Assembly (NCBI RefSeq): GCF_003952365.1 | Contig: NZ_CP034443.1 | Span: 2,969,001-3,033,000, forward strand | DNA: 64,000 nucleotides | Direction: 5' to 3' | Source: Mesorhizobium sp. M9A.F.Ca.ET.002.03.1.2 | GTDB lineage: Bacteria > Pseudomonadota > Alphaproteobacteria > Rhizobiales > Rhizobiaceae | Shown: positions 25,367-33,605 of the stretch, piece by piece | Numbering within the stretch: the stretch's first letter is position 1 | Layout of the letters: each line of letters begins with the position of its first letter | Made by a program: the position numbers and the translations under genes | The notes under the pieces: model-generated | Database searches by the model: none | Told to the model about the DNA's origin: nothing | The model's input: only the letters and a program-made list of their open reading frames with translations

Positions 25367-26344
25367 CTAATGGAAGTTTACCGTAACCGAAACTCTGCGA
25401 TTGGCGGAGCTTCCGGTTTGGCTATTTTCAGTCTCCGCTGGCTCAAAGGTGCCCGCGCCGCGAACCAAGAGCAATTCCGGATCGACGCCGCGCTTCTTGA
25501 GAAGCGCACGAACTGTCTCTGCACGGGCGGCGCTGATCGACAACTTGGCCGTTTCACGGCCCGTCGTGTCCGAATGGCCGGTCAACATGAACTGTGCTGT
25601 TACGCCTGCCTTGCGGGCGTCCTTGGCCAATTCCTTCAACTGATTTGCCAATTTGTCGAGAACTGGCAGTTGCTCTGGTCCCGGTACAGCCTTGCCAGAA
25701 TCGAAGAAAATGTCGACCGCTTGAATAGCCTCCCTCAAATGAGTGAGTTCCGGAGGGGTCAACTCGCGCAGCTCGGAAATTTCTAGAGAGAGTCCGTCCG
25801 CGGCCAGCTGTTGGGAGGCGACCCGCGCCCGATCTATCCAGGCGGCAGGAGCCTCACCCACGACAACGATGCGATCCTTCATGATCGAAAATCGTACTGA
25901 ATCCGGCGGAGCCAGCGACGCCATCAGCCGCTTCACCACGAACTTCGGATCAAGGCTCTGATAGAATTGCCACTGCGAATGAACGCGAGCCGGATCAACC
26001 CTGTTCCGGACAGCAGAGCCTGCGGGTCGGCGGCCTGCGGGTCTCTCAGGCCGGAAATGTAGAAATGTCCGCCCTCGCCGTTTGTTGGGCGACGATGATC
26101 CCCGGTTGGGCCTCAAGTCGCGACACATAATGCTGCCAGTGCTCCGCGCGCGTGCTTCGGGGCTCACGTCACGAACCTTGGCGATGTCGAATCCCGGTCC
26201 GCCTGCCGAAAGCTGTCGGGCCGCCGCGCGCGCCCGATCTATCCAGGTGTCGGAAGCCTCACCCTCGGCAACGATGCGATCCTCGACGATCGAGAGCCGA
26301 ACCGATTTCGGCGGGGTCAGTGACGCGGTTAGCCGCTTCAGCAC
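25367..26344 (-). CDS. OmpA-like envelope protein, C-terminal part (after frameshift)
   Basis: A frame of 325 residues continuing the protein encoded at 26338-28020. The first 65 residues complete repeat 2, including its BON-like segment (PKSVRLSIVEDRIVAEGE). Residues about 66-110 are scrambled: three single-base losses relative to the other repeats put this stretch out of frame and then back. Repeat 3 resumes at RVDPARVHSQWQ. The C-terminus (about 215-325) is an OmpA peptidoglycan-binding domain with FFDSGKAVPG, LTGHSDTTG, LSISAARAETVRALL and NRRVSVTVNF. Its own ATG is probably not a real start; one net frameshift near 26400 separates it from the N-terminal part. Confidence 0.75.
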   Translation of the reverse strand: MLKRLTASLTPPKSVRLSIVEDRIVAEGEASDTWIDRARAAARQLSAGGPGFDIAKVRDVSPEARARSTGSIMCRDLRPNRGSSSPNKRRGRTFLHFRPERPAGRRPAGSAVRNRVDPARVHSQWQFYQSLDPKFVVKRLMASLAPPDSVRFSIMKDRIVVVGEAPAAWIDRARVASQQLAADGLSLEISELRELTPPELTHLREAIQAVDIFFDSGKAVPGPEQLPVLDKLANQLKELAKDARKAGVTAQFMLTGHSDTTGRETAKLSISAARAETVRALLKKRGVDPELLLVRGAGTFEPAETENSQTGSSANRRVSVTVNFH

Positions 26345-26950
26345 GAACTCCGGATCAAGGCTCTGATAGAATTGCCACTGCGAATGAACGCGGGCAGGAT
26401 CGACCTGCGTCCGGACAGCAAAGCCTGCGGGTCGGCGGCAAGCGGGTCTCTCAGGCCGGAAATGTAGAATTGGCTATCGCGCACCTTTTGTTCGGCAACG
26501 ATGATTCCCGGTTGGACCTCAAGTCGCGACACATAGGCCTGCCAGTGCTCCGCCGCGCGTGCTTCGGGGCTCACATCACGAACCTTGGAGATGTCGAATT
26601 CCGGTCCGCCTGCCGAAAGCTGTCGGGCCGCTGCGCGTGCCCGATCTATCCAGGTGTCGGGAGCCTCACCCTCGGCAACGATGCGATCATTGACGATCGA
26701 AAGTCGTACTGAATCCGGCGGAGCCAGCGACGCCGTTAGCCGCTTCAATACGAACTCCGGCTCAAGGCTCTGATAGAACTGCCACTGCGAATGAACGCGG
26801 GCGGGATCGACCTGCGTTCCGGACAACAGCGACAGCGGGTCGGCGGCAAGCGGGTCTCTCAGGCCGGCAATATAGAATTGGCCATCGCGCATTTTTTGTT
26901 CGGCAACGATGATGCCCGGCTGGGTACTCAGCCGCGATACATAGGCCTGC
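25720..26950 (-). repeat. Three tandem ~408-bp coding repeats in the OmpA-like gene
   Basis: Near-identical units of about 408 bp (136 codons) begin near 26945, 26537 and 26131. The landmark CCTGCCAG-type segment recurs at 26942 and 26534, exactly 408 bp apart, and again about 406 bp further in the third unit. Units 2 and 3 carry single-base deletions relative to unit 1. The high identity suggests recent duplication or ongoing homogenisation. Confidence 0.85.
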
Positions 26951-28020
26951 CAGCGTTGCCCGGATTGCCAGGAAAGAAAGAACCAACCGCCTGCCGGAAT
27001 CAAAACCAGCAGGACCGCAGCCACCACCAGCCACGGAAATCCCTGGTTAGAGTCCTCCTGCTTCAGTTCAACGCAGGTCTGCAACAGCGTCTCTACGCCG
27101 GCCAACTGCGAACTGTCGCCGTCAAATTGCTCTAAAGCCTGTGAGCATTCATCATGGATGCGAAGCAACACATCGCGAACTATTTCATGTAATTCCTCTG
27201 GCGGATTTCCCCGGATCACCGCAACCAAGGTCGCAAACGGTCCAACTTCCGACCAGAGACGAAGCTCTCCGAAACGGATAGTGTCCAGGCCGCTCTGTTC
27301 TTTCTCGTTAAATGAGTCTTTCACAAAATCTTGAATTGCACTAAGCATCGATGAAATTAGTTGAGGATCTTCACTCGTTGCATTATCGGCAGCCACATGC
27401 GCTATCAAAAGCCCGGAATTGCGGTTAATGAGAAAGACATGTTCTACACGATAGACGAGAGAATGCTTAAGAACGATTTCTGAGAAGCTTGCACCCGTTC
27501 TCCAAGCTTCAAATCTCCACTTTAGCCCATGCCAGGTAAATATATGTCTTAAAGTTTCATTCAGCGACTGAAAGGTCTGATCGATCTTTTCCCCGATCGA
27601 CTTGCGAATTGCCGGCAGAAACACCGGATATAATATATCCGTAAGCGTACGCGGGCTCTTCTGGATGGACCGTTGCACGGCCCTCTCGACAGCTGGCGCA
27701 AGGGCCTCTCCGAGTTGCGCATGAGGCGCACGTGCGGCTGCACTGGGGAGAACACCCCCAACTGCAGCCGCAAGCTGCTCAGGTTCGTCGAGCAGGTGCG
27801 TAACTCGTGAAAGCTCCGAAATTTCGCGGCCGACCAGCAACTGGCGCAGCGTTGCCATGCGAGGATCGGCGGATGGAACTCCGCCGAAACGCGCGCGATA
27901 GTCCGGATCGACGTTTCGGGCAATTTCGACCAAAAGACTAGCCAGAGCTTCGCGATCAATCTCTGTATCGTTCGAAGCTGCTCTTTGAGGAAGGCTGATT
28001 GGGTCGACGGTCGACGTCAA
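26338..28020 (-). CDS. OmpA-like trans-envelope protein, N-terminal part
   Basis: A frame of 560 residues. Residues 1-320 are cytoplasmic and unlike known domains to me, apart from a conserved-looking central region (FRFEAWR-type segment, YRVEHVFLINRNSGLLIAHV). One TM segment lies at about 326-349 (FPWLVVAAVLLVLIPAGG). It is followed by periplasmic repeats of 136 residues (QAYVSRLxxQPGIIVAEQK, VDPARVHSQWQFYQSL, then a BON-like PDSVRLSI-DRIVAEGEAPxxW). Near 26400 repeat 2 has CCGGACGCAG where repeat 1 has CCGGAACGCAG; the lost A shifts frame and leads to a stop at 26338. If intact the protein would be about 884 residues. Starts 7 nt after the coiled-coil gene. Confidence 0.8.
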   Translation of the reverse strand: MTSTVDPISLPQRAASNDTEIDREALASLLVEIARNVDPDYRARFGGVPSADPRMATLRQLLVGREISELSRVTHLLDEPEQLAAAVGGVLPSAAARAPHAQLGEALAPAVERAVQRSIQKSPRTLTDILYPVFLPAIRKSIGEKIDQTFQSLNETLRHIFTWHGLKWRFEAWRTGASFSEIVLKHSLVYRVEHVFLINRNSGLLIAHVAADNATSEDPQLISSMLSAIQDFVKDSFNEKEQSGLDTIRFGELRLWSEVGPFATLVAVIRGNPPEELHEIVRDVLLRIHDECSQALEQFDGDSSQLAGVETLLQTCVELKQEDSNQGFPWLVVAAVLLVLIPAGGWFFLSWQSGQRWQAYVSRLSTQPGIIVAEQKMRDGQFYIAGLRDPLAADPLSLLSGTQVDPARVHSQWQFYQSLEPEFVLKRLTASLAPPDSVRLSIVNDRIVAEGEAPDTWIDRARAAARQLSAGGPEFDISKVRDVSPEARAAEHWQAYVSRLEVQPGIIVAEQKVRDSQFYISGLRDPLAADPQALLSGRRSILPAFIRSGNSIRALIRSSC

Positions 28021-28027
28021 GTTCCGA

Positions 28028-28717
28028 TCAACTCACTTTCCAACTACGTTCCGAGTTGCTCTTGCTGCCGACGGGATCCTGATTTAGACATTTTGCAACC
28101 TCGACAAACAGGCCAGCCAAAAGATTTCGGTCGGTCTTGACGTTGCTGAGATCGGAAAACATTTTCTCCATTAGCATCTGAATGCTTTCATTCTTTTGCT
28201 TGATTTCCTCACGCAGCAATTGATCGCTTCGATTTATCCGGTCCGCAACTTCGCGCTCAAGCTCGCTCAATTGATCCGACAACGCGCGCACCTGCTTTTC
28301 AAGCGCCTGATTTTGCTCGCGAAGATTCCGGTCAATCTCCTTGTCGGCCTCGGCTCGTGCATCTTTTTCATTCCGCAATTGCGCCGCGAGCGATTCGACC
28401 TGCTTCTTTGCATTTGACTCGTACATTTCAAGATTGCGCTTGGCCTCGGATTCGACATCCTTGAAGCGCTGCAAGAACCGTTCTTCAAGCTTGGAAAAAC
28501 GGCGGTCATAGTCCTGCATCTGGTTGCCGAACAGCAGATCACGTATCTTGTCGACACCTACAGCGTCGCCGGAGACCCCGCTCTCGCGAGCCTGGACCGC
28601 CATGAAGGCCAGCCCGTTTTCGTCTGCATTACCTATCAGATTTCCGTCCGCTTTATTTGCTGAAGAAGCGGTATTCGAAGATTCCTTAGCCATCCCTATG
28701 CCCCTTCGTTTGAACAC
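28028..28717 (-). CDS. Coiled-coil protein, first gene of the GTPase operon
   Basis: A 229-residue soluble protein. Residues 60-200 are almost continuous heptad coiled coil (LEERFLQRFKDVESEAKRN, then EKQVRALSDQLSELEREV). The C-terminal end, LLAGLFVEVAKCLNQDP, echoes LASLLVEIARNVDPDY at the N-terminus of the OmpA-like protein, suggesting a shared short domain. An internal ATG (MAKESSNT) is an alternative start. Probably an oligomeric scaffold or adaptor for the cytoplasmic part of the OmpA-like protein; this is inference from order and spacing (7 nt). Confidence 0.75.
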   Translation of the reverse strand: MFKRRGIGMAKESSNTASSANKADGNLIGNADENGLAFMAVQARESGVSGDAVGVDKIRDLLFGNQMQDYDRRFSKLEERFLQRFKDVESEAKRNLEMYESNAKKQVESLAAQLRNEKDARAEADKEIDRNLREQNQALEKQVRALSDQLSELEREVADRINRSDQLLREEIKQKNESIQMLMEKMFSDLSNVKTDRNLLAGLFVEVAKCLNQDPVGSKSNSERSWKVS

Positions 28718-29299
28718 TTGTCACAGTGCAAAACTGAAAAACACGCAAGCATGTCAGCAAAATACCCGGCTCGCAAGCGGGAATCTTCTTGACTTAAGCC
28801 AATTCGTGCGTCCCTTTTACATCTCTTGAACTGGAAGAAAATGCACAAGTTCCGATTGGTGTCGCTCTCGAATCTCTTTGTGATAAAGCCATAACCGGCT
28901 AATCTAATCGACCATTGGGTGCAATCTACTATCGAAATGAGTAATACGATGTCAGGCTATTAGCTACTGGAGCGCAATTAAGTATTGCATATTCATTAGA
29001 GGTAGCTAAAGTAGCTGGTCTGGCGGAGGCACATACTGTCTCGCACCCGGCTGTTATACTGCGACGATCAGCTTCCGATGCGGGCCCAACGGTAGAAGAA
29101 GGTCTTCTTTCGCACGGAGAATGGCTGTTCGAGAATGCACCTCGGAATCGAGGCGTTCCGGTCGATAGGAAGAGCAATAGTCCCAATAGCTGCAGTCATT
29201 CACACCAGCTCCAGTGGGCTTGCATTTATTGCGCCCCCGATTGCAAAAGACGTCAGTTTGCCATAGCTATTGCACCTCATACGGTGCCAGGGACCGCAG
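28718..29299. other. Intergenic stretch, AT-rich, probably decayed
   Basis: About 580 bases upstream of the coiled-coil gene. It should include that gene's promoter near 28720-28830, but I see no clear -35/-10 pair. The rest has no convincing coding frame and borders an IS110 remnant, so it is probably insertion-sequence debris. Confidence 0.4.
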
Positions 29300-29475
29300 T
29301 TTGTGGTCATGGTGCCGATTCCGGGTATCGACATGAGTATGCGGCATACTTGGCTTTGACGTGCATCTGCGACAGCTGGCGCCTAAGCTCGGCGGCACGG
29401 ATGCGAATGCTGCACCAGGCTTCCAACATCGGTAGCACGACAGGGGCAAGCTCGCTCTGCAGCCAAATGGCGGCG
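29300..29475 (-). pseudogene. IS110-family transposase fragment
   Basis: The minus strand reads SELAPVVLPMLEAWCSIRI, RAAELRRQLSQ, then after a one-base frame change CRILMSIPGIGTMTT. This matches the coiled region plus the SIPGxGxxT helix-hairpin-helix that starts the Transposase_20 domain of IS110/IS1111 elements. Nothing further of the domain follows, so this is a short frameshifted remnant. Confidence 0.55.
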
Positions 29476-29610
29476 TCGCGGCGGCTCGGAAGAGTTCGCA
29501 GGGGACTGTTCGGGCGCAGCGTCCCTGAGGACCGGTTCCTTTGGCAGGAAATCGCCGGCTATGTTTCGGGACTCTTGTTCTACCTTCGAACCAGGCGCGG
29601 GTAAGACGGC

Positions 29611-32463
29611 GTGGCGCATAATCCCTTGGTTTCTATCGTGGTTCCTGCGCACAACGCGGAGGTAACGCTGGCGCGCGCGCTCGATTGCCTTCTCGATCAG
29701 GAAATAATGGACTGGGAGGCGATCGTCGTCGACGACGCCTCCACGGACGCCACCGCCGCGATTGTCGCCGGTTATGTGGAGCACGATGCCCGGTTTCGGA
29801 CGTTGAGCTCTTGCACGTATAACGCCGCCGGCGCGCGCAATAGCGGGATTTCGACAGCGCGCGGCCACTGGCTCATGTTCCTGGATGCGGACGATTGGGT
29901 GGATGCCAGCTTCCTTGCGAAAATGCTGGCCGCACTTGAAGCCACGCCCGATGCGGTCGCCGCCTATTGCGGTTCCCGGCGCGTGATGCCCGATGGCGAA
30001 CTCACCCCGTCGAGCATCCCGACCGAGGTTGCGATCCAGCCCTTCGAAACATTCGCGCGCCGGTGCGCCATCCGCACTCACACGCTGCTCGTCGACCGGG
30101 AGACAATTGTCGAGTTGGGCGGTTTCGATATGTCGCTGCGCACCTGCGAGGACTGGGATTTGTGGCAGCGCCTCGCACGTCTAGGCAAACGTTGGGTGAT
30201 GGTCGACGAGCCGCTCGCTTTCTATCGGGCCAGCCCCAACTCGCTCAGCCGCAATTCGGCGCAGATGCTGGTAGATGCGGAAATCGTGATCGCCCGCGGC
30301 TTTTCTTCTGATCCCAGGGTCAAACACCCGGCGTCGGCACACGCCAATGGAGCGATGGCGAACGGCGGCACCGCCTCCGAGGCACTCGCGTGGTTCGCGT
30401 TGTGGACCGCCGCGTCGGATTGCGGCAGCGGCTCGCGCTCGATCGACCCGCAGTCCCTGCGCGCGCTCCCGGCAGGACGCAAATGGGCGCGTGAGATCGC
30501 CAAGGTGGCCGTCGATGGCCTTATGGTAGGAAGCCTATCGGTGCCAGCGCAATTGGCTGCCAGGTGGGACAGGTTCGGCGGCTCCCTCACCGAGTTGATC
30601 ATCGAACTCGGTAAGGTCTGGGACGATCCCGTAGCGGGTCGCCGCGCCCAGTATCACCTTGAGCAAATGCTTCTCGACTTCGACGATCTCGCCGCGCCGC
30701 GCAGACTGGCGCGGACACTTGGAATTCGCGTCGACGCTCGAAATCCGACCACGGTCGAACTTCCGCAAGGAATCGACCAAATCTATGCCTACCTGATGAT
30801 GGATGGCCAGATCGAGGCTGTCGTGCAATTCGGCGTACTTGGGACAGTGACAAGGGATTATTGGATCGAATTGATCCTGAATGTCGTGCCCCCTGAGCGG
30901 CTTGAACGCCGGTCCGATCCGGACAGTCACTTCGGCAAACTCGCCCAATTGGCCGAGGAAGCGCGGGAGCTGGTTCGGTCGAGCGCCGAACCTGCGGAGC
31001 CTCCCGCAGCGCCGCGCCGCGGACGGGCCAGGCACGACAAGGATCGCACGTCGTTCTGGAATGGCTATTTCGCGACCGAGGATCCCTGGAACTACGGTTC
31101 GCCCTATGAGCAGGAAAAATATCAGCGGCAGCTCGAAATTCTGCCTGCCGGTCCCATCGGACGGGCGCTTGAGCTGGCCTGCGCGGAGGGCCATTTCACA
31201 CGGCAGCTGGCGCCGCGAGTGGGCCATTTGACCGCAACCGACATCTCCGCCATAGCCGTCGAACGGGCCCGCGCGCGATGCGGCGATCAGCCGAATATTG
31301 AATTCGGCGTACTGGATTTCTCTGCCGACACGCTGCCGGGTGAGATGGATCTGATCGTCTGTTCTGAAGTGCTCTACTATCTGGATGATCTCGCCGAGTT
31401 GCGGCGCATTGCCAAAAAATTCGCTGAGGCGTTGGCGCCTCGCGCCAGTTTCATCAGCGCACACGCATTCGTGCTGCGTGACAATGTTGAAAGGACGGGC
31501 TTCGACTGGAACACATTCGGTGCACAAGCGATCTCGGAGACGCTGGCAGCGACCGAAGGCCTCGTTTTGGAGCAGTCGATCGAGACCGAGCTCTATCGCA
31601 TAGACCGCTTCCGCCGCCTGTCACCGGACGACGTGGCGACGGAACCAATGATAGATCATTTGCCAATCCGCGCGCCCGTCGGAATCGGGGTCTCGCGAAA
31701 TATCGTCTGGGGCGGGGCGCGGGCCTTGCGCCGCGACGTCGCACGTAGCGAGCGGCGGCAGCGTATCCCTGTCCTCATGTATCACAGCGTCGCCGATGAT
31801 GGTCCGGCCGCGCTCGCCCGTTTTCGGCTCACACCCGCCGCATTCGCCAGCCAGATGGCATGGCTGCGCGCCAATGGCTTTCACGCGATTGGGTCCGAGC
31901 AGCTGGAAGGGTCCATCGCCAACCGTCACCCTTTCGTTGGCCGCCCGGTGCTCATCACCTTCGATGACGGCTTCCAGAACTTTGCCGACCATGCCTGGCC
32001 GATCTTGCGCGCGAACGACCTGACCGCGGAAGTGTTCCTGGTGACGGACTTGGTGGGTGAAAGTGCACAGTGGGACGCCGACAGCGGTCCGCCGACGCAG
32101 CTTATGAACGCTGGGACGGTGCGACGCATCGCCGCCGAGGGTGCGTTCTTCGGAAGCCATCTGGCGACGCATCGCGCAATCGATGGTCTGTCGAGCTCTG
32201 ACTTGGCCGCCGAGCTCCTGCGCTCTCGTATGTTCATCGAACGGTGGACCGGTCGGCCAACCACGGCGTTCGCGGCACCCTTCTCTGTCACCGACCGACG
32301 GCTTGGCCGACTGGCCAAGGAGTGCGGCTATCGGATCGGCTTCGGCGGCAGGCACGGGCCGGCGGACCTCGATTGCGATCCCATCGACCTTCCGCGCATC
32401 GAGATTCGCGGGGATCGCTCGCTCGCTGACTTTGTTGCCAAAGTCGAGGCCGTGCTCGAATGA
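29611..32463 (+). CDS. Fusion protein: GT2 glycosyltransferase, NodS-like methyltransferase, NodB-like deacetylase
   Basis: A 950-residue protein from GTG 29611. Residues 5-240 are a GT2 transferase ([28 protein letters not shown] with Dx[11 protein letters not shown]). Residues about 470-680 are a class I methyltransferase of NodS/NodU type ([43 protein letters not shown]). Residues about 705-950 are a NodB-type polysaccharide deacetylase ([23 protein letters not shown] with the metal Asp, SHLATHR). The three activities correspond to NodC-, NodS- and NodB-like chemistry in one chain, so it may build or decorate an N-acetylated glycan. No nod boxes or other nod genes are visible. Its stop overlaps the next start (ATGA). 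Confidence 0.9.
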   Translation: MAHNPLVSIVVPAHNAEVTLARALDCLLDQEIMDWEAIVVDDASTDATAAIVAGYVEHDARFRTLSSCTYNAAGARNSGISTARGHWLMFLDADDWVDASFLAKMLAALEATPDAVAAYCGSRRVMPDGELTPSSIPTEVAIQPFETFARRCAIRTHTLLVDRETIVELGGFDMSLRTCEDWDLWQRLARLGKRWVMVDEPLAFYRASPNSLSRNSAQMLVDAEIVIARGFSSDPRVKHPASAHANGAMANGGTASEALAWFALWTAASDCGSGSRSIDPQSLRALPAGRKWAREIAKVAVDGLMVGSLSVPAQLAARWDRFGGSLTELIIELGKVWDDPVAGRRAQYHLEQMLLDFDDLAAPRRLARTLGIRVDARNPTTVELPQGIDQIYAYLMMDGQIEAVVQFGVLGTVTRDYWIELILNVVPPERLERRSDPDSHFGKLAQLAEEARELVRSSAEPAEPPAAPRRGRARHDKDRTSFWNGYFATEDPWNYGSPYEQEKYQRQLEILPAGPIGRALELACAEGHFTRQLAPRVGHLTATDISAIAVERARARCGDQPNIEFGVLDFSADTLPGEMDLIVCSEVLYYLDDLAELRRIAKKFAEALAPRASFISAHAFVLRDNVERTGFDWNTFGAQAISETLAATEGLVLEQSIETELYRIDRFRRLSPDDVATEPMIDHLPIRAPVGIGVSRNIVWGGARALRRDVARSERRQRIPVLMYHSVADDGPAALARFRLTPAAFASQMAWLRANGFHAIGSEQLEGSIANRHPFVGRPVLITFDDGFQNFADHAWPILRANDLTAEVFLVTDLVGESAQWDADSGPPTQLMNAGTVRRIAAEGAFFGSHLATHRAIDGLSSSDLAAELLRSRMFIERWTGRPTTAFAAPFSVTDRRLGRLAKECGYRIGFGGRHGPADLDCDPIDLPRIEIRGDRSLADFVAKVEAVLE

Positions 32464-32804
32464 ACGGTGAACCCGTCAGTGTCATTATTCCCGCTCACAA
32501 TGCGCAAGATACAATCGACGAGACGCTCGGCAGCGTACGCGCTCAATCCTATCGTGCGCTCGAGATTATTGTTGTTGACGATGGCTCACGCGACCAAACT
32601 GCCGCGATGGCCCGACGTCACGCGGAGATCGACACGCGCGTGCGGCTGATCGAGCAGGCCAGGGAGCGTCGCCCCTGCGATACTCCACGCGGACGGCCTC
32701 CGCTCCGCATTCTGACGGTTGGAAGGGGTGCTGTCGCATCGACCCCACGATACCGGAGCCATTCACAAAGGACATTGCTAGTCCAGAGGCGACAGAAAGC
32801 ATAG
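32460..32804 (+). pseudogene. Truncated GT2 glycosyltransferase
   Basis: The frame begins [20 protein letters not shown] and runs through [19 protein letters not shown] to LIEQA (about residue 67), a normal GT2 N-terminus, then becomes arginine-rich nonsense ([14 protein letters not shown]) and stops. The point of breakage near 32665 is where the conserved AAARNxG segment should follow. Coupled to the upstream fusion gene by ATGA overlap, so a second transferase was once part of this operon. Confidence 0.75.
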
Positions 32805-32905
32805 CCAGAACCGTAAATTCTGGCTCGTTGAGGCCCATGTCTCGATTTGTGACAAATTGGTTCCGCTTTTTGTCTATTGTCCCGCCCGATACCTCGTTCG
32901 CAAGT

Positions 32906-33586
32906 CTATTGGGCGACTTGGGACACGGCTGACATCAGCTCCTGCGGGTTTGGCGCCCCAAACATGTATCGCCCACCCTCTGGAACCTCCGTGAAGCTCC
33001 AGCGGACGATCCCCTGCCGGTCCAGCAGGAACTGACCGACCAGTTGTCCGTGTCCCGTTGCCATCATCTGCTCGTCGGCTTCGGTCACTTCGTAATTGTC
33101 CTTCTTGTTGAGCATTTCGCTGGCCGCAATAGGATCCATAGGGCCGGGCAATTCGCCTGGTATGTCGACCCGCATATCCTTTGCCGCTGCCATCGAGACC
33201 TTGTACGGCCAGTTCGTCTCGTTTTGGGTGAATTCGAGATTGGGCAGTCCAAAAGCACGATGTGAAGCGCGTTCAGGGTCGGAGGCCGCAAGCAGATTCG
33301 GCATCGGGTGGTAGCGGAAATAGAGACGCGCCCGTTCGATCGGCGTGTTGACCACCGTCAGGCTCTCCACACCCTTGTCGCGCAGCTCCGGATCAAGCCG
33401 CGCCTGGGCGGCGATATAGCGCCGGCAAAACGCACAATGCAGACCTCGAAACAGGCCGACCAGCACCGGTTTTTGTCCGCGAAAGTCGTCAAGCGCGATC
33501 TTGCCTTCCTGGGTAATGGCGTCGAGTACTAAGTTCGGCGCACGGTCGCCCGGTTGAAGCGGTACCAAGTCACTAGGCGCGGACAT
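32906..33586 (-). CDS. AhpC/TSA-type peroxiredoxin-like protein
   Basis: A 226-residue thioredoxin-fold protein. The redox motif is GLHCAFCRRY (about 49-58), a CxxC in the position of the peroxidatic cysteine of AhpC/TSA relatives. LQPGDRAPNLVLD and DFRGQKPVLVGLFRG are the family N-terminus. No signal peptide, so cytoplasmic. It starts just 19 nt after the large cyclase/ATPase gene on the same strand, so the two may be co-transcribed. Probable thiol peroxidase or disulfide reductase; substrate unknown. Confidence 0.85.
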   Translation of the reverse strand: MSAPSDLVPLQPGDRAPNLVLDAITQEGKIALDDFRGQKPVLVGLFRGLHCAFCRRYIAAQARLDPELRDKGVESLTVVNTPIERARLYFRYHPMPNLLAASDPERASHRAFGLPNLEFTQNETNWPYKVSMAAAKDMRVDIPGELPGPMDPIAASEMLNKKDNYEVTEADEQMMATGHGQLVGQFLLDRQGIVRWSFTEVPEGGRYMFGAPNPQELMSAVSQVAQ

Positions 33587-33605
33587 TTACAACCTCCAAC
33601 CCCGG

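Noticed and set aside
25720-26950. Possible CRISPR-like or minisatellite array
   Set aside because: The repeats are 408-bp coding units in one gene, not short repeats with unique spacers.
29383-30081. 232-codon minus-strand open frame
   Set aside because: Antisense to the GT2 domain of the fusion gene; no protein-like features apart from the separate IS110 remnant in another frame.
29611-32463. Nod-factor gene cluster
   Set aside because: Although the fusion has NodC/NodS/NodB-like domains, no nod box, nodA, nodI/J or other symbiosis gene is visible nearby.
32566-32838. 90-codon minus-strand frame over the truncated GT2 end
   Set aside because: Crosses the junction of the GT2 fragment and shows no domain; likely chance.
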